Virus record (IMG/VR): IMGVR_UViG_3300010885_071483
Span: 1 to 25,507 of that record
Reading direction: 5' to 3' (one strand)
Origin: a virus
DNA length: 25,507 bases
The translations under genes and the position numbers were made by a program. The number at the start of each line of letters is the position of its first letter. The stretch's first letter is position 1. Shown here one piece after another: positions 1-7,814 of the stretch. The notes under the pieces were generated by a model. That model made no database searches and was not told the DNA's origin. It saw nothing but the letters and a program-made list of their open reading frames with translations.

Positions 1-1
1 A

Positions 2-3000
2 GAGAGAGCTAAGTTGCTAGGGATGACTGGCATAGCTACTACTGACCACGGCAATATACATTCTTGGCTAGATTTTTACGACGCTGGGAAGGCTGTTGGG
101 GTTAAGCCAATATTGGGTTCTGAATTTTATCAAGCTAGAAAAACTAGATTCGATAGAGACGAAGAAGAAAGATCTGGCCCATCCAAAAATGAGTGGGAGC
201 AAAGAGGTCCTTATCATATAACTATTTTGGCTAAAAATAACATTGGATATCATAACATTATAAAGATGTCTTCTGAGGCATTTATAGACGGGTATTATGT
301 TAAGCCTAGATTGGACCATGAGCTCATCTCTATGCATTCAGATGGTGTTATAGTGTTGTCCGGCTGTCTGAACGGGGAAGTGTCCCAAGCGTTGCTTAGG
401 AACGATTACAACACGGCATTAAAGCATGCTGCTACCATGCAGTCAATAGTTGGTAAAGAAAACTATTTTATAGAAGTACAAAATCATGATCTAGACGAAC
501 AGAAAAAAATCATTCCAGATCTGATTAAAATAGCCAACACGATAGGCGCTAAGATAATCCCAACCGGGGATTGCCATTACGTGCACCAGCATGACGCCAA
601 AGCTCACGACATAATGCTGTGCGTAGCAACTAACTCTAATATTAATACTCCCAATAGATTTTCTTTTTCAGGAGATAAATTTTATCTTCAATCGTATGAA
701 GATATGGCTACTGTATTTTCTGATGAATGGCTAAATAATACCATGCATGTTAACGACATGATAGACGTTGATTTAAGTTTTGGGGAGATTCACTTTCCGG
801 ATTTCCCTATACCAACAAAAGAAAACTCAACTGAATACTTTGAAAGATTAGCTTGGGATGGTTTGAAGAAAAGATATGGTGATCCTCTTCCGCAAAATAT
901 AATTGATAGAGCTAATCATGAAATAAAAGTAGTAAAAGAAATGGGATTCTCGGAATACTTCTTGGTAGTTTCTGACCTAGTTAAGTGGGCTAAAGATAAT
1001 CAGATAAGAGTTGGATGGGGTAGAGGATCTGCGGCTGGGAGTGTTTTGTCATATGCATTTGATATTACCAATTTAGATCCAATTAGATTTGGTTTGATGT
1101 TTGAAAGATTTTTGGTTGAAGGAAGAAAGTCAATGCCGGACATCGACCTCGACTTCGACGACAGACATAGAGATAGGGTTATCGAATATGCAAGAACTAA
1201 ATATGGGGATGATAAAGTCGCACACATATGCACGTTCAATAGAACTGGCGCTAGACAATCCTTACGCGACGCCGCCAGAGCTTTAGGTTATGATTTTATA
1301 TCTGGAGATAAAATAGCAAAACTTGTTCCTGCTCCTATCTTAGGGATATCAAAAAATCTAGCAGAGTGTATGGAAGTTCAAGAGTTTAAAACAGAGTACA
1401 CTTTAAGTAGTGACTCAAAGCTTATAGTAGATACAGCTCTCGGCTTAGAGGGCTTAGTTAGACAGACTGGGATACACGCAGCTGGTGTAGTTATATCTAA
1501 GGGCCCTTTGACAGACTACCTTCCTGTAATGAAAAAAGGCGCTGATGCTCCACTGGTTACGCAGTGGGACATGGGGAGAGTAGAGCAGTGTGGCCTATTG
1601 AAGATCGACTTCTTGGGGCTGAGAAACCTTGGCGTTATAGACTCGTGCTTAAAGCTTATAGAAAAAAACAGACAAGAAATTATTGATATAGAATTCATAC
1701 CGTTGGATGATCCAAAAACTTATGAAGAACTATGCAAGGGCAATTCTGCTGGGGTATTCCAATTAGAATCTTCTGGCATGAGACAACTGATGGTCCAAAT
1801 GCAGCCACAAAATATAGAAGACATAATGGCTTTGATATCCTTATATAGACCTGGCCCAATGGGTTCCGGGATGGATAAATTATACATAGACAGAAAAAAT
1901 GGAAAGTCTAGAGTATCATACGATCACCCTAAACTTGAGAAAGTATTGGGCCCATCACTTGGCATCATGTTATATCAAGAAGACGTGCTTGGTGTTGCCA
2001 GAGAGCTTGGCGGGTTTAGTTCTGCTGAAGCAGATGACTTGCGTAAGGCTATTGGCAAGAAGCAGATGGATAAGATTTCTTTGTTTAGAAAGAAGTTTGT
2101 AGAAGGCTGTGTAAAAATTTCAGAGATAACTGATGACAAAGCTAATAAGATTTATTCAGACATCGAATACTTTGGTGGCTACGGTTTTAACAGAGCTCAC
2201 GCTGCAAGTTATGCAATGATTTCTTACACGACAGCATATTTAAAAGCTAATTACACAGTTGAATACATGGCTGCTTTGATGACGTCTGTGGTCGGCAATA
2301 AGGATAAGCAAGCGCTATATCTTTCGGACTGTAGAAAATTAAACCTAGAAGTTCTTCCTCCTTCGGTAAATCATTCTGGAGTTGACTTTGAAGTAGTTAA
2401 TAAAGATTCTATTATCTTTGGCCTATCAGCAATAGATGGGATAGGTTTGTCTATTGCAGACTCCATAGTCGATTGCAGAGACCATAATAGACCCTACACT
2501 TCTTTGTATGACTTCTACAGAAGATGTGATCCATCGGTGTTAAAGAAATCTACTTTAGAAAACTTAGGCTTTGCTGGGGCTTTAGATGAACTAGTCGAAG
2601 ATCAAAACATGGAACTGAGCAGAAGAATAGAGTTAGAGGTTCTGGAAAAAGAAAGAGAACAATTAGGAATCTACGTAACTAATCATCCGGTTCTTGGCAT
2701 TTGGGACATACTTAAGAACCAAATAACCCACGAGGTGATAGATCTTGCAGACTGTCCAGGTGGAACAGCTGTTAAAATTGGCGGCATTATAGTATCAAAT
2801 AAAAAGATGACTACCAAAAAAGGCCAGAAGATGTATAAGCTAGAGATAGAAGATATCAGCTCTAGTGTAGAGGTTATAATTTTTCCTAAGAACGCTAAAG
2901 ATATAAGCGATGATTACTTTAACTCTGGAGATATATTTGTAATAAGTGCATTTTTAAATAGAGAAAACGACGATGAAAATTCTGTTGTTAAATTGTTTTA

Positions 3001-3247
3001 TAATTCATCTGAAAAAATAGATTCTAAAATATTCTCTGGCGGTAAACCAATATCCCTCACCGTTAGAGAGAGTTTATCGCAGAGTACCTTTGAAAAGATA
3101 TATGATTTGGTTTCCAACAACAAAGGAAATAGGCCGGTATTCTTAGAAATTATTGACAATAATCGCAAATTTGTTTACAAGTTTGATATACTTGCATCAG
3201 GAAAAATTGTGGATTCTCTTAATAAAATATTAGAATTGGAGATATAA
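2..3247 (+). CDS. dnaE: DNA polymerase III alpha subunit (DnaE type), 5' partial
   Basis: Replicative C-family DNA polymerase. The frame is open to the window edge and the residues before the TTG at 14 and the ATG at 23 continue the PHP domain, so the true start lies upstream. Numbering from the TTG at 14: the PHP-domain motif TTDHGN is near residue 10 and a second PHP motif (GDCHY) is near 185. The catalytic aspartates are D378 and D380 in the PDIDLDF motif and D532 in KIDFLGL, so the polymerase centre is intact. Finger and helix-hairpin-helix regions follow, with an OB-fold-like stretch around 920-1000. At about 1,080 residues plus the missing start it is slightly shorter than cellular DnaE, as usual for phage versions. 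It has no in-frame CGG codon. The next gene starts immediately after its stop, suggesting an operon with the small genes downstream. The family call is very safe; phage origin is inferred from the neighbours. Confidence 0.97.
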   Translation, partial: ERAKLLGMTGIATTDHGNIHSWLDFYDAGKAVGVKPILGSEFYQARKTRFDRDEEERSGPSKNEWEQRGPYHITILAKNNIGYHNIIKMSSEAFIDGYYVKPRLDHELISMHSDGVIVLSGCLNGEVSQALLRNDYNTALKHAATMQSIVGKENYFIEVQNHDLDEQKKIIPDLIKIANTIGAKIIPTGDCHYVHQHDAKAHDIMLCVATNSNINTPNRFSFSGDKFYLQSYEDMATVFSDEWLNNTMHVNDMIDVDLSFGEIHFPDFPIPTKENSTEYFERLAWDGLKKRYGDPLPQNIIDRANHEIKVVKEMGFSEYFLVVSDLVKWAKDNQIRVGWGRGSAAGSVLSYAFDITNLDPIRFGLMFERFLVEGRKSMPDIDLDFDDRHRDRVIEYARTKYGDDKVAHICTFNRTGARQSLRDAARALGYDFISGDKIAKLVPAPILGISKNLAECMEVQEFKTEYTLSSDSKLIVDTALGLEGLVRQTGIHAAGVVISKGPLTDYLPVMKKGADAPLVTQWDMGRVEQCGLLKIDFLGLRNLGVIDSCLKLIEKNRQEIIDIEFIPLDDPKTYEELCKGNSAGVFQLESSGMRQLMVQMQPQNIEDIMALISLYRPGPMGSGMDKLYIDRKNGKSRVSYDHPKLEKVLGPSLGIMLYQEDVLGVARELGGFSSAEADDLRKAIGKKQMDKISLFRKKFVEGCVKISEITDDKANKIYSDIEYFGGYGFNRAHAASYAMISYTTAYLKANYTVEYMAALMTSVVGNKDKQALYLSDCRKLNLEVLPPSVNHSGVDFEVVNKDSIIFGLSAIDGIGLSIADSIVDCRDHNRPYTSLYDFYRRCDPSVLKKSTLENLGFAGALDELVEDQNMELSRRIELEVLEKEREQLGIYVTNHPVLGIWDILKNQITHEVIDLADCPGGTAVKIGGIIVSNKKMTTKKGQKMYKLEIEDISSSVEVIIFPKNAKDISDDYFNSGDIFVISAFLNRENDDENSVVKLFYNSSEKIDSKIFSGGKPISLTVRESLSQSTFEKIYDLVSNNKGNRPVFLEIIDNNRKFVYKFDILASGKIVDSLNKILELEI

Positions 3248-3619
3248 ATGGCCTTACCAGGAAGCTATAAGAACCCCTCAGAAAGACCGTGCTGGTCTTA
3301 CTGCTCATCATGCAGTAGATGCGCCGACAAGGGCCGCTACACAGCGTGTAATGGTTGCAGTGGTAGATACGACCCAAAGGGAATGGTAGATGTAAACAAT
3401 GATGACTACTGCGATTGCAAGAATGGGAATCTTCGTTGGACACCCAAGAATGGTGGGAAAAGTTTTATAGTAAAATTTAAAAGCAACCCTTTTAAAGCAA
3501 AAGTAACATATGAAAAAAAATCAGAAGACGAACGAGACTGGGACTCATACGTGTCAGACATGAGAGAAAAAATGAATGACCCAACATGGAGCCCTATAAC
3601 AATAGTAGATGAGGATTAA
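3248..3619 (+). CDS. Cys-rich small protein, possible zinc binder
   Basis: A 123-residue protein whose ATG directly follows the dnaE stop. The first 60 residues carry nine cysteines (C15, C19, C22, C25, C34, C37, C55, C57 and context) arranged mostly as CxxC pairs, a pattern typical of zinc-ribbon or DnaJ-like zinc domains. The C-terminal half is charged and has no cysteines. No family is recognised. Position between dnaE and a nuclease suggests a role in nucleic-acid metabolism, but this is context only. There is no good Shine-Dalgarno sequence, so translation may be coupled to dnaE. Confidence 0.8.
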   Translation: MALPGSYKNPSERPCWSYCSSCSRCADKGRYTACNGCSGRYDPKGMVDVNNDDYCDCKNGNLRWTPKNGGKSFIVKFKSNPFKAKVTYEKKSEDERDWDSYVSDMREKMNDPTWSPITIVDED

Positions 3620-3829
3620 ATGTCTAAGAATGAAAACGGAAGAATGATACTCAACGATGCACAGGTCATAGAGTACGAGGCCCTACCTGGGCATGATGAA
3701 ACTTTTTTTATCCAGCTAGGCATGGTGGGCTTTAACGCTTCCAAGGCAGAGTTGCGTGATATATATGGTTTATTAAATTACTATTTCAATATAGACTCAA
3801 TAAACAACACAGTTATATCTGTAGAATAG
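3620..3829 (+). CDS. hypothetical protein, 69 aa
   Basis: Small acidic protein with no recognised domain. Its ATG comes right after the preceding TAA, so it is probably translated by coupling within the dnaE operon. The frame has AT-rich codon use like its neighbours. A short central stretch (FFIQLGMVGFNASKAELRD) reads like a compact alpha/beta fold, but no function can be assigned. Confidence 0.7.
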   Translation: MSKNENGRMILNDAQVIEYEALPGHDETFFIQLGMVGFNASKAELRDIYGLLNYYFNIDSINNTVISVE

Positions 3830-3838
3830 GAGACAGCC

Positions 3839-4009
3839 ATGCCTTGGCCTTATATTGAAGGTGATTTTATGGAGATGGGTGAGACCGGTTGGGTTTCAGT
3901 TGGGCATGATAGATATATCAATGTCAAAACTGGTCACACGATAGATGAAGACGGTAAAGAATATGATCCAAACGGATTGCTTGTCACAGAACACAACACG
4001 GAAGATTAA
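3839..4009 (+). CDS. hypothetical protein, 56 aa
   Basis: A short gene supported by a good Shine-Dalgarno AGGAG at 3828-3832, six bases before the ATG. The protein starts MPWPYIEGDFMEMGETGW and contains a DEDGKEYDPNG segment, a beta-hairpin-like acidic motif. No family is recognised. It ends three bases before the next ATG, consistent with one operon. Confidence 0.65.
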   Translation: MPWPYIEGDFMEMGETGWVSVGHDRYINVKTGHTIDEDGKEYDPNGLLVTEHNTED

Positions 4010-4012
4010 TAA

Positions 4013-4814
4013 ATGTCAATAGCTATAAAAAAAATAGAAGACTTAGATCCTTTACAAAAGTTATCCCTTTTGGATTTTTCGTATTCAAGGTTAGATACTT
4101 ACGCGCAATGCCCATCTAAATATTTTTATTCTTACATACAAAAAGAACCTAGATTATTTGGAGAAGCCGCAACGCTTCGGAAACATAGTTCACGCAGTAT
4201 TGGAAAAAGTAGTTGATAAAGAAAAGCCATTAGACCATCAAGAGATGGTTGATGAGTTTGAGGTAAGTAAACAAAAGTTAGATCCAGATAATAAAATATC
4301 TCAGGAATTAATTTCTGTTGGAAGAAATCTTATAAATGAATTCTACGATCAAAACTTAGATACAACCTTTGATGTCTACGATAAAGAGCATGCCTTTAGT
4401 TTTATTATAGGTAACTATTCAATGATAGGCTATATAGATAGAATAGATGTCGTCGGAGACAGAGTCAATATTATTGACTATAAAACTGGCAAATGGGAAG
4501 TCACCCAAAAGGGTATAGCACAAAACCTACAGCTAGGGATCTATGCGTTAGCTGCATCTATAATGATGCCAGAAAAAGAAATCTATGCCGAGCTACATTA
4601 CCTAAGATCTGGCAAAAGAAAAGGTCACCTCTTTACTAAGGAAGATCTAGAAGATGTGAAGGTAAGATTGTTATCTTTAATTAAAGATATAGTCAATGAC
4701 AATTCTTTTGCGGCTACGAGCAACGTAAGAGCCTGCTCATACTGTGACCACGCTAAGTCTGGCGAATGTGGCGTTGGTGTGTTTAGGAATAAAAAGAATC
4801 ATTGGAGCGCATAA
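4013..4814 (+). CDS. RecB/Cas4-like PD-(D/E)XK nuclease, read through a +1 shift at CGG
   Basis: Predicted Fe-S-cluster exonuclease of the RecB/AddB/Cas4 group. The standard code gives two overlapping pieces, 4013-4216 and 4158-4814. Skipping C4178 in an in-frame CGG joins them into one 266-residue protein (4013-4177 plus 4179-4814). The joined protein has the family order: N-terminal YSRLDTYAQCP (C33), G56-N-I-V-H60, G-Y-I-D142, I-I-D155-Y-K157, then the QLGIYA helix. A C-terminal cysteine trio (C241, C244, C252) with C33 matches the four ligands of the 4Fe-4S cluster in these nucleases. The glycine made at the shift point is the conserved glycine four residues before the histidine. The join is strongly supported because neither piece alone has a full active site. 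Likely role: end processing in phage recombination or replication. Confidence 0.88.
4178..4181 (+). other. +1 recoding site, CGG-A (nuclease gene)
   Basis: In-frame context is ACG CTT CGG AAA; the frame required downstream is GGA AAC ATA GTT CAC, i.e. C4178 is skipped and Gly is read. Without the shift translation stops at 4214-4216. The same signature occurs at five other places in this window. Confidence 0.85.
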
Positions 4815-4831
4815 AACCTTATTGGGTATAC

Positions 4832-4873
4832 AAAAAACCCCCCCGCTGGATATACCAACGGGGGGGGTTTTTA
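4832..4873. terminator. strong bidirectional rho-independent terminator
   Basis: Six A residues (4832-4837), then CCCCCCCG (4838-4845), an inner TGG/CCA helix (4847-4849 with 4855-4857) around a five-base ATATA loop, one C/A mismatch, then CGGGGGGG (4859-4866) and a T tract from 4868. The A tract makes a U tract on the other strand, so the hairpin can end transcription both of the dnaE-nuclease operon and of the converging minus-strand gene at 4884-5057. Confidence 0.9.
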
Positions 4874-4883
4874 TATTTAACTA

Positions 4884-5057
4884 TTAGAAAGAAGCTTCAG
4901 AGCTAAGTTCGAAGTCATTGCCGTCAAACTCAGTTACGAGCTTGATAGCTGTTTCGTGGTTAAAACCGTAGTTATTAACCAAGGCATCAATCGCCTCTTC
5001 ATTAGCTGCCTGGTGCATGCTGTCCAATAGGGTTCTTGTTGTTGTTGTATTTGTCAT
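4884..5057 (-). CDS. small protein, 57 aa, UBA-like helix pattern (tentative)
   Basis: The only convincing minus-strand gene. It is too short for ordinary ORF cut-offs, but it has its own promoter (TTGCAA, 17 bases, TAGAAT) ending six bases before the ATG, and a terminator just past its stop. Codon use is normal and there is no CGG codon. The protein begins MTNTTTTRTLL; residues about 18-50 (EEAIDALVNNYGFNHETAIK and onward) have the spacing of a three-helix UBA/CUE-like or similar helical domain, with a GF turn and an acidic GND loop. That resemblance is by eye and weak. A tiny, independently transcribed gene facing the replication genes could be an early regulatory or host-takeover protein; that is inference. 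Confidence 0.72.
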   Translation of the reverse strand: MTNTTTTRTLLDSMHQAANEEAIDALVNNYGFNHETAIKLVTEFDGNDFELSSEASF

Positions 5058-5063
5058 AATTGT

Positions 5064-5092
5064 ATTCTACCTATTCCTCTGTGGTTTTGCAA
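5064..5092 (-). promoter_or_regulatory. promoter for leaderless minus-strand gene
   Basis: On the minus strand: TTGCAA (5092-5087), a 17-base spacer, TAGAAT (5069-5064), then six bases to the ATG at 5057. The expected transcription start falls on or next to the A of the ATG, which predicts a leaderless mRNA, a common mode in Actinobacteria. Only a weak, distant AGG is present as an alternative ribosome site. Confidence 0.65.
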
Positions 5093-5104
5093 CTTTAAAG
5101 CTGC

Positions 5105-5133
5105 TTGTTTTTTACATTTATTTAAAGTATAAT
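5105..5133 (+). promoter_or_regulatory. sigma-70-type promoter, divergent
   Basis: TTGTTT (5105-5110), a 17-base spacer and a perfect TATAAT (5128-5133). Transcription would begin near 5140, leaving a leader of about 25 bases with an AGAGG-type ribosome site before the ATG at 5166. It likely drives the endonuclease and sigma factor genes. It sits back to back with the minus-strand promoter at 5064-5092. Confidence 0.7.
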
Positions 5134-5165
5134 ATACTTAGTGGATATAACAGAGTAGAGGTTAC

Positions 5166-5732
5166 ATGGTAAAGAGTATCGTTGTCAAGTCGACAGACTT
5201 TTTTATTTCTAGATCAAAAATGAAAAACCATCCAAATTTTAAAAAGATTAACGGCAATAAAATTGCGGAAGAAATAATCTCGGATGAGGTTAAGAAACCT
5301 ACAAGGACAGGTAATGCTTACAAGCATACCAAAACTGGATACAGAAAAGATATTGATTTAAATGTAAGATCTAATTGGGAGGCAAACTTTGTGCGCATCC
5401 TGAACGCCTATAAAATTAAACATGAATTTGAACCTACTGTTTTTTCTTTTCCAATTAAAAAAGGAGTTAAAGGTTATACCCCGGATTTTTATTTATGTGC
5501 AACTGATGAATGGGTTGAGATGAAAGGGTACTTAGATCCAAAAAGTAAAACAAAAATAAAAAGATTTAAAAGATATTATCCAAAAGAATTTGAAAAGTTC
5601 ACCTGCATCATTAGCAAGTACGCTAAGGACGCTGTTGAATTCTTAAACGAATTAGGTGTACCTAATATAGTTTACTACGAAGACATAAGATCAGAATACT
5701 CAGAAAATATAATTTACTGGGAAGGAAAATAA
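5166..5732 (+). CDS. PD-(D/E)XK endonuclease (resolvase-like)
   Basis: A 188-residue protein with a clear nuclease core: E72 in RSNWEANFVRIL, D107 in GYTPDFYL and E118-x-K120 in WVEMKGYLD. This order (E...PD...ExK) matches PD-(D/E)XK phage endonucleases such as T7 endonuclease I-like Holliday-junction resolvases. The following basic stretch (KSKTKIKRFKRYYP) fits DNA binding. The first 60 residues are basic and of unknown fold. It overlaps the next start by one base (TAATG). DNA debranching or resolving is the likely role; a homing or free-standing nuclease is an alternative. An internal ATG at residue 19 is possible, but the first ATG fits the promoter better. Confidence 0.85.
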   Translation: MVKSIVVKSTDFFISRSKMKNHPNFKKINGNKIAEEIISDEVKKPTRTGNAYKHTKTGYRKDIDLNVRSNWEANFVRILNAYKIKHEFEPTVFSFPIKKGVKGYTPDFYLCATDEWVEMKGYLDPKSKTKIKRFKRYYPKEFEKFTCIISKYAKDAVEFLNELGVPNIVYYEDIRSEYSENIIYWEGK

Positions 5733-6609
5733 TGGCCGCTTATAAAGAACAATATTATAATCTAGAAGAAAATGAAATGCAAGAGCTGATAGCTCAAGCT
5801 AAGTCTGGAAGCCACGCTGCAAAGCAGGAGCTGTTAAAAGTTTTTAATAATTTTTTAAGCAAGTACGTAGCATTGATATACCATGGCAGATATAATCTAG
5901 CTGACTATGACATAAGAAGGTTCATCGGGTTGTTTGTTAAAAACCCTTTTACTCGTATGGCATTAATGAAAAATAAGCTAGTAAAGAAAGATCATAAAGA
6001 CGTATCAGAAATAATGGGCCGGCATAGTTTACATGGCCAAAAGATATGGAGATGAAGAAGATATACGTCAAACAATAGATACAACTTTCTTTCAATGCAT
6101 AGCTAGGTATGAAAAAAAAGAATCAGCTAAAGGTCCGATACCTTTTAGTCGGATTCTTGTATAGTTATTTCTTTTATTTATTAAAGAAAAATGTTGATAC
6201 TTTTTTAATAGATCAATTAGGAAGAAAAACATTCCCATTGATAGACGACGATGCAGATACTGATCCGGAAAGTGAAAATTTTCAAACAGGATTTAAAGCA
6301 GAACCTAGAGAGTATTCCTTGGAATCAATCCTATCTGCAGAAGACATAGATGAAGCTTGGGTAGTTGGAGAAAATAATTTTCCTCCTTTTGATAAGTTGA
6401 CAATACAGGAGAGGCAGCTGATAAAATGGAGGTACGTAGACGGAAAAAGATCTAGCGATATATCTCTAAAGATCAATGAACATCCCAATACTGTCAGAGA
6501 GCATTTAAAAGAAATAAGAGAAAAAATAGTTTTAATAATTAAAAACGATGAAGAATTACAACCACTATTAAAACAATTCGGTTTAATTAAAAAGGACAAA
6601 AATGAATAA
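5732..6609 (+). CDS. phage sigma-70-like factor, needs two +1 shifts at CGG
   Basis: The standard code gives three pieces: 5732-6055, a middle piece of frame from 6021, and 6109-6609. Skipping C6020 and C6150, each in an in-frame CGG, gives one 291-residue protein (5732-6019, 6021-6149, 6151-6609). Residues 1-96 form a helical N-terminus (AKSGSHAAKQELLKVFNNFL is a typical region-2 opening). Residues 98-140 hold the region-2-like RYGDEEDIRQ and an aromatic helix TTFFQCIARYEKK. Residues about 218-262 hold a region-4 helix-turn-helix (KLTIQERQLIKWRYVDGK, then SSDISLKINEHPNTVREHL). An acidic linker (PLIDDDADTDPES) lies between. The likely role is redirecting host RNA polymerase to phage promoters, perhaps the extended -10 ones here. 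Neither the middle nor the C-terminal piece has its own ribosome site, which supports the join. Confidence 0.85.
6020..6023 (+). other. +1 recoding site, CGG-C (sigma gene, first)
   Basis: Context ATG GGC CGG CAT; the continuing frame is GGC ATA GTT TAC ATG GCC, so C6020 is skipped and Gly97 is read. The unshifted frame runs only to a TGA at 6053-6055 and loses the RYGDEEDIRQ motif. Confidence 0.83.
6150..6153 (+). other. +1 recoding site, CGG-A (sigma gene, second)
   Basis: Context TTT AGT CGG ATT; the continuing frame is GGA TTC TTG TAT AGT, so C6150 is skipped and Gly140 is read. The unshifted frame meets a TAG a few codons later. The region-4 domain is reachable only through this shift. 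Confidence 0.83.
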
Positions 6610-7117
6610 TCAGAGTTTAGAAAAACTCCAACAACTACTTTCAGATTTTCTTGGACCACAAATCCAGGAAGTAATTAATTCTTATGTTGATGTAACAAAA
6701 AATAATAAGTACTTCATAGAGATACCAGACGAAGATACTGTTGACTTGGGCATTGAAAATATGGCTTCACTTGTAGCCAAGACTTCTAATGTTTATGGCA
6801 GAGCAGCAAGATTTGCTGGCATGGCCCGAGCCAACTATAAAATAATGGAAGGTAAATATAAAAAGAAATATAAGTCTTCTAGAGTTGGCAAGAACGAGGC
6901 GGAAAGAGAAGCAGCAGCCATGGAGGCAGCTGAGGACGAATACTCAGCTCTAATCACATGCGAAGCTGTCATGAGCCTAGCTGAATCAATGGAAAGTGCT
7001 GCTCGAATATCTTCAGAGTCAGCTAGAAAATTGATGGACAAGGTTCAATCTATGCAGATTGCCGCATCGAGAGAAAGTAAAGGTCATTATCTTGAAAGTG
7101 ATTTTACTACCTACTAG
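6602..7117 (+). CDS. helical protein, possibly UvsY-like recombination mediator
   Basis: A 171-residue, mostly alpha-helical protein that overlaps the sigma gene end by eight bases. A long charged central segment (NYKIMEGKYKKKYKSSRVGK, then EAEREAAAMEAAEDEY) is flanked by an Ala-rich N-terminal helix and a long C-terminal helix (AESMESAARISSESARKLMD). The layout (helix, basic YK-rich region, long helices) recalls T4 UvsY-type mediators, which phages often encode near recombination nucleases. This is a by-eye resemblance only; a generic coiled-coil protein is equally possible. Confidence 0.8.
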   Translation: MNNQSLEKLQQLLSDFLGPQIQEVINSYVDVTKNNKYFIEIPDEDTVDLGIENMASLVAKTSNVYGRAARFAGMARANYKIMEGKYKKKYKSSRVGKNEAEREAAAMEAAEDEYSALITCEAVMSLAESMESAARISSESARKLMDKVQSMQIAASRESKGHYLESDFTTY

Positions 7118-7128
7118 AGGAGGCAATT

Positions 7129-7338
7129 ATGTTTATAGGTCATTATAGAGCCGTCGATAAAGCTAAAGAGTTTTATTCTAATAAAAGAAAAAATTTAGAT
7201 TTTCCTACTCAAGTTGAATACAAAAAAGAAAGATACTTATTAGTATCTACCCACACTGTTTCTGGTGGTAGTCAAGAAAATAATATTAAGAATAGAGCTA
7301 TTGAATTAAACATCCCCTACGACGTTGAAGTAGATTAA
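7129..7338 (+). CDS. hypothetical protein, 69 aa
   Basis: Preceded by a near-perfect ribosome site AGAGGAGG about five bases before the ATG, so expression should be strong. The protein is basic at the start and acidic at the end, with a beta-strand pair around YKKERYLLVSTHTVSGGSQE. No family is recognised. It overlaps the RNase H start by one base (TAATG), implying coupled translation. Confidence 0.75.
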   Translation: MFIGHYRAVDKAKEFYSNKRKNLDFPTQVEYKKERYLLVSTHTVSGGSQENNIKNRAIELNIPYDVEVD

Positions 7339-7766
7339 TGAACTTTGAAGTTTTTTGCGATGGGGCGTCAAGAGGGCAAGGACAAAAAAAAACTGGCGAA
7401 GCTGCTTGTTCTGTAGTCGTTTATAAGAATAGAAAAAAAATAGCACAATTTTCTAGAGGCCTTGGTCCAAGAACAAATAATGAAGCTGAATATGAAGCTG
7501 TTATAGCTGGCCTATTAATATCAGCTATGGCTGATTTGTCAGATCCTATTATTTATACTGATTCAGCTGTGGTTGCAAATCAAATAAATGGCAAGTGGGA
7601 ATGCAAGAATAGATTATTGCTACCCTTGTTGATGACTATCGAGGAAATAAAATCAGAATATAATTTTAGGGTTATCCAAGTGCCAAGATCTTTTGTCTGG
7701 GAACCTGATGCACTAGCCAATGCTTTTTTGGATGAATTAGAAATTAGAAATCAAAAAATGCAGTAA
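7338..7766 (+). CDS. ribonuclease H (type I fold)
   Basis: A 142-residue RNase HI-family protein that cuts RNA in RNA-DNA hybrids. The four acidic metal ligands are visible: D8 in FCDGASRG, E51 in TNNEAEYEAV, D75 in IYTDSAVV and D124 in WEPDALANAF. It is at the short end for RNase HI and has the reduced basic handle seen in actinobacterial and archaeal types. With dnaE and nucleases nearby, primer removal or host RNA turnover is plausible. No CGG trinucleotide occurs in the gene. Confidence 0.92.
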   Translation: MNFEVFCDGASRGQGQKKTGEAACSVVVYKNRKKIAQFSRGLGPRTNNEAEYEAVIAGLLISAMADLSDPIIYTDSAVVANQINGKWECKNRLLLPLLMTIEEIKSEYNFRVIQVPRSFVWEPDALANAFLDELEIRNQKMQ

Positions 7767-7771
7767 TTCCC

Positions 7772-7799
7772 TGCTATACTTGTATCATACAGTGATACA
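7772..7799 (+). promoter_or_regulatory. extended -10 promoter with downstream inverted-repeat operator
   Basis: TG-C-TATACT (7772-7780) is an extended -10 element without a recognisable -35. The predicted start lies near 7787, inside a perfect inverted repeat TGTATCA-TACAG-TGATACA (7781-7799; 7-base arms, 5-base spacer). Such placement suits a repressor operator that blocks initiation of the gene at 7815, which has an AAGGTGG ribosome site. The regulator is unknown. Confidence 0.6.
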
Positions 7800-7814
7800 T
7801 AAGGTGGTGTAGTT

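Noticed and set aside
4158-4216. Classical slippery-site programmed frameshift
   Set aside because: The CTT CGG A context looks a little like the yeast Ty1 CUU AGG C site, but the codons before CGG at the other five sites (GGC, AGT, GCC, TCG, ATG) are unrelated and not slippery.
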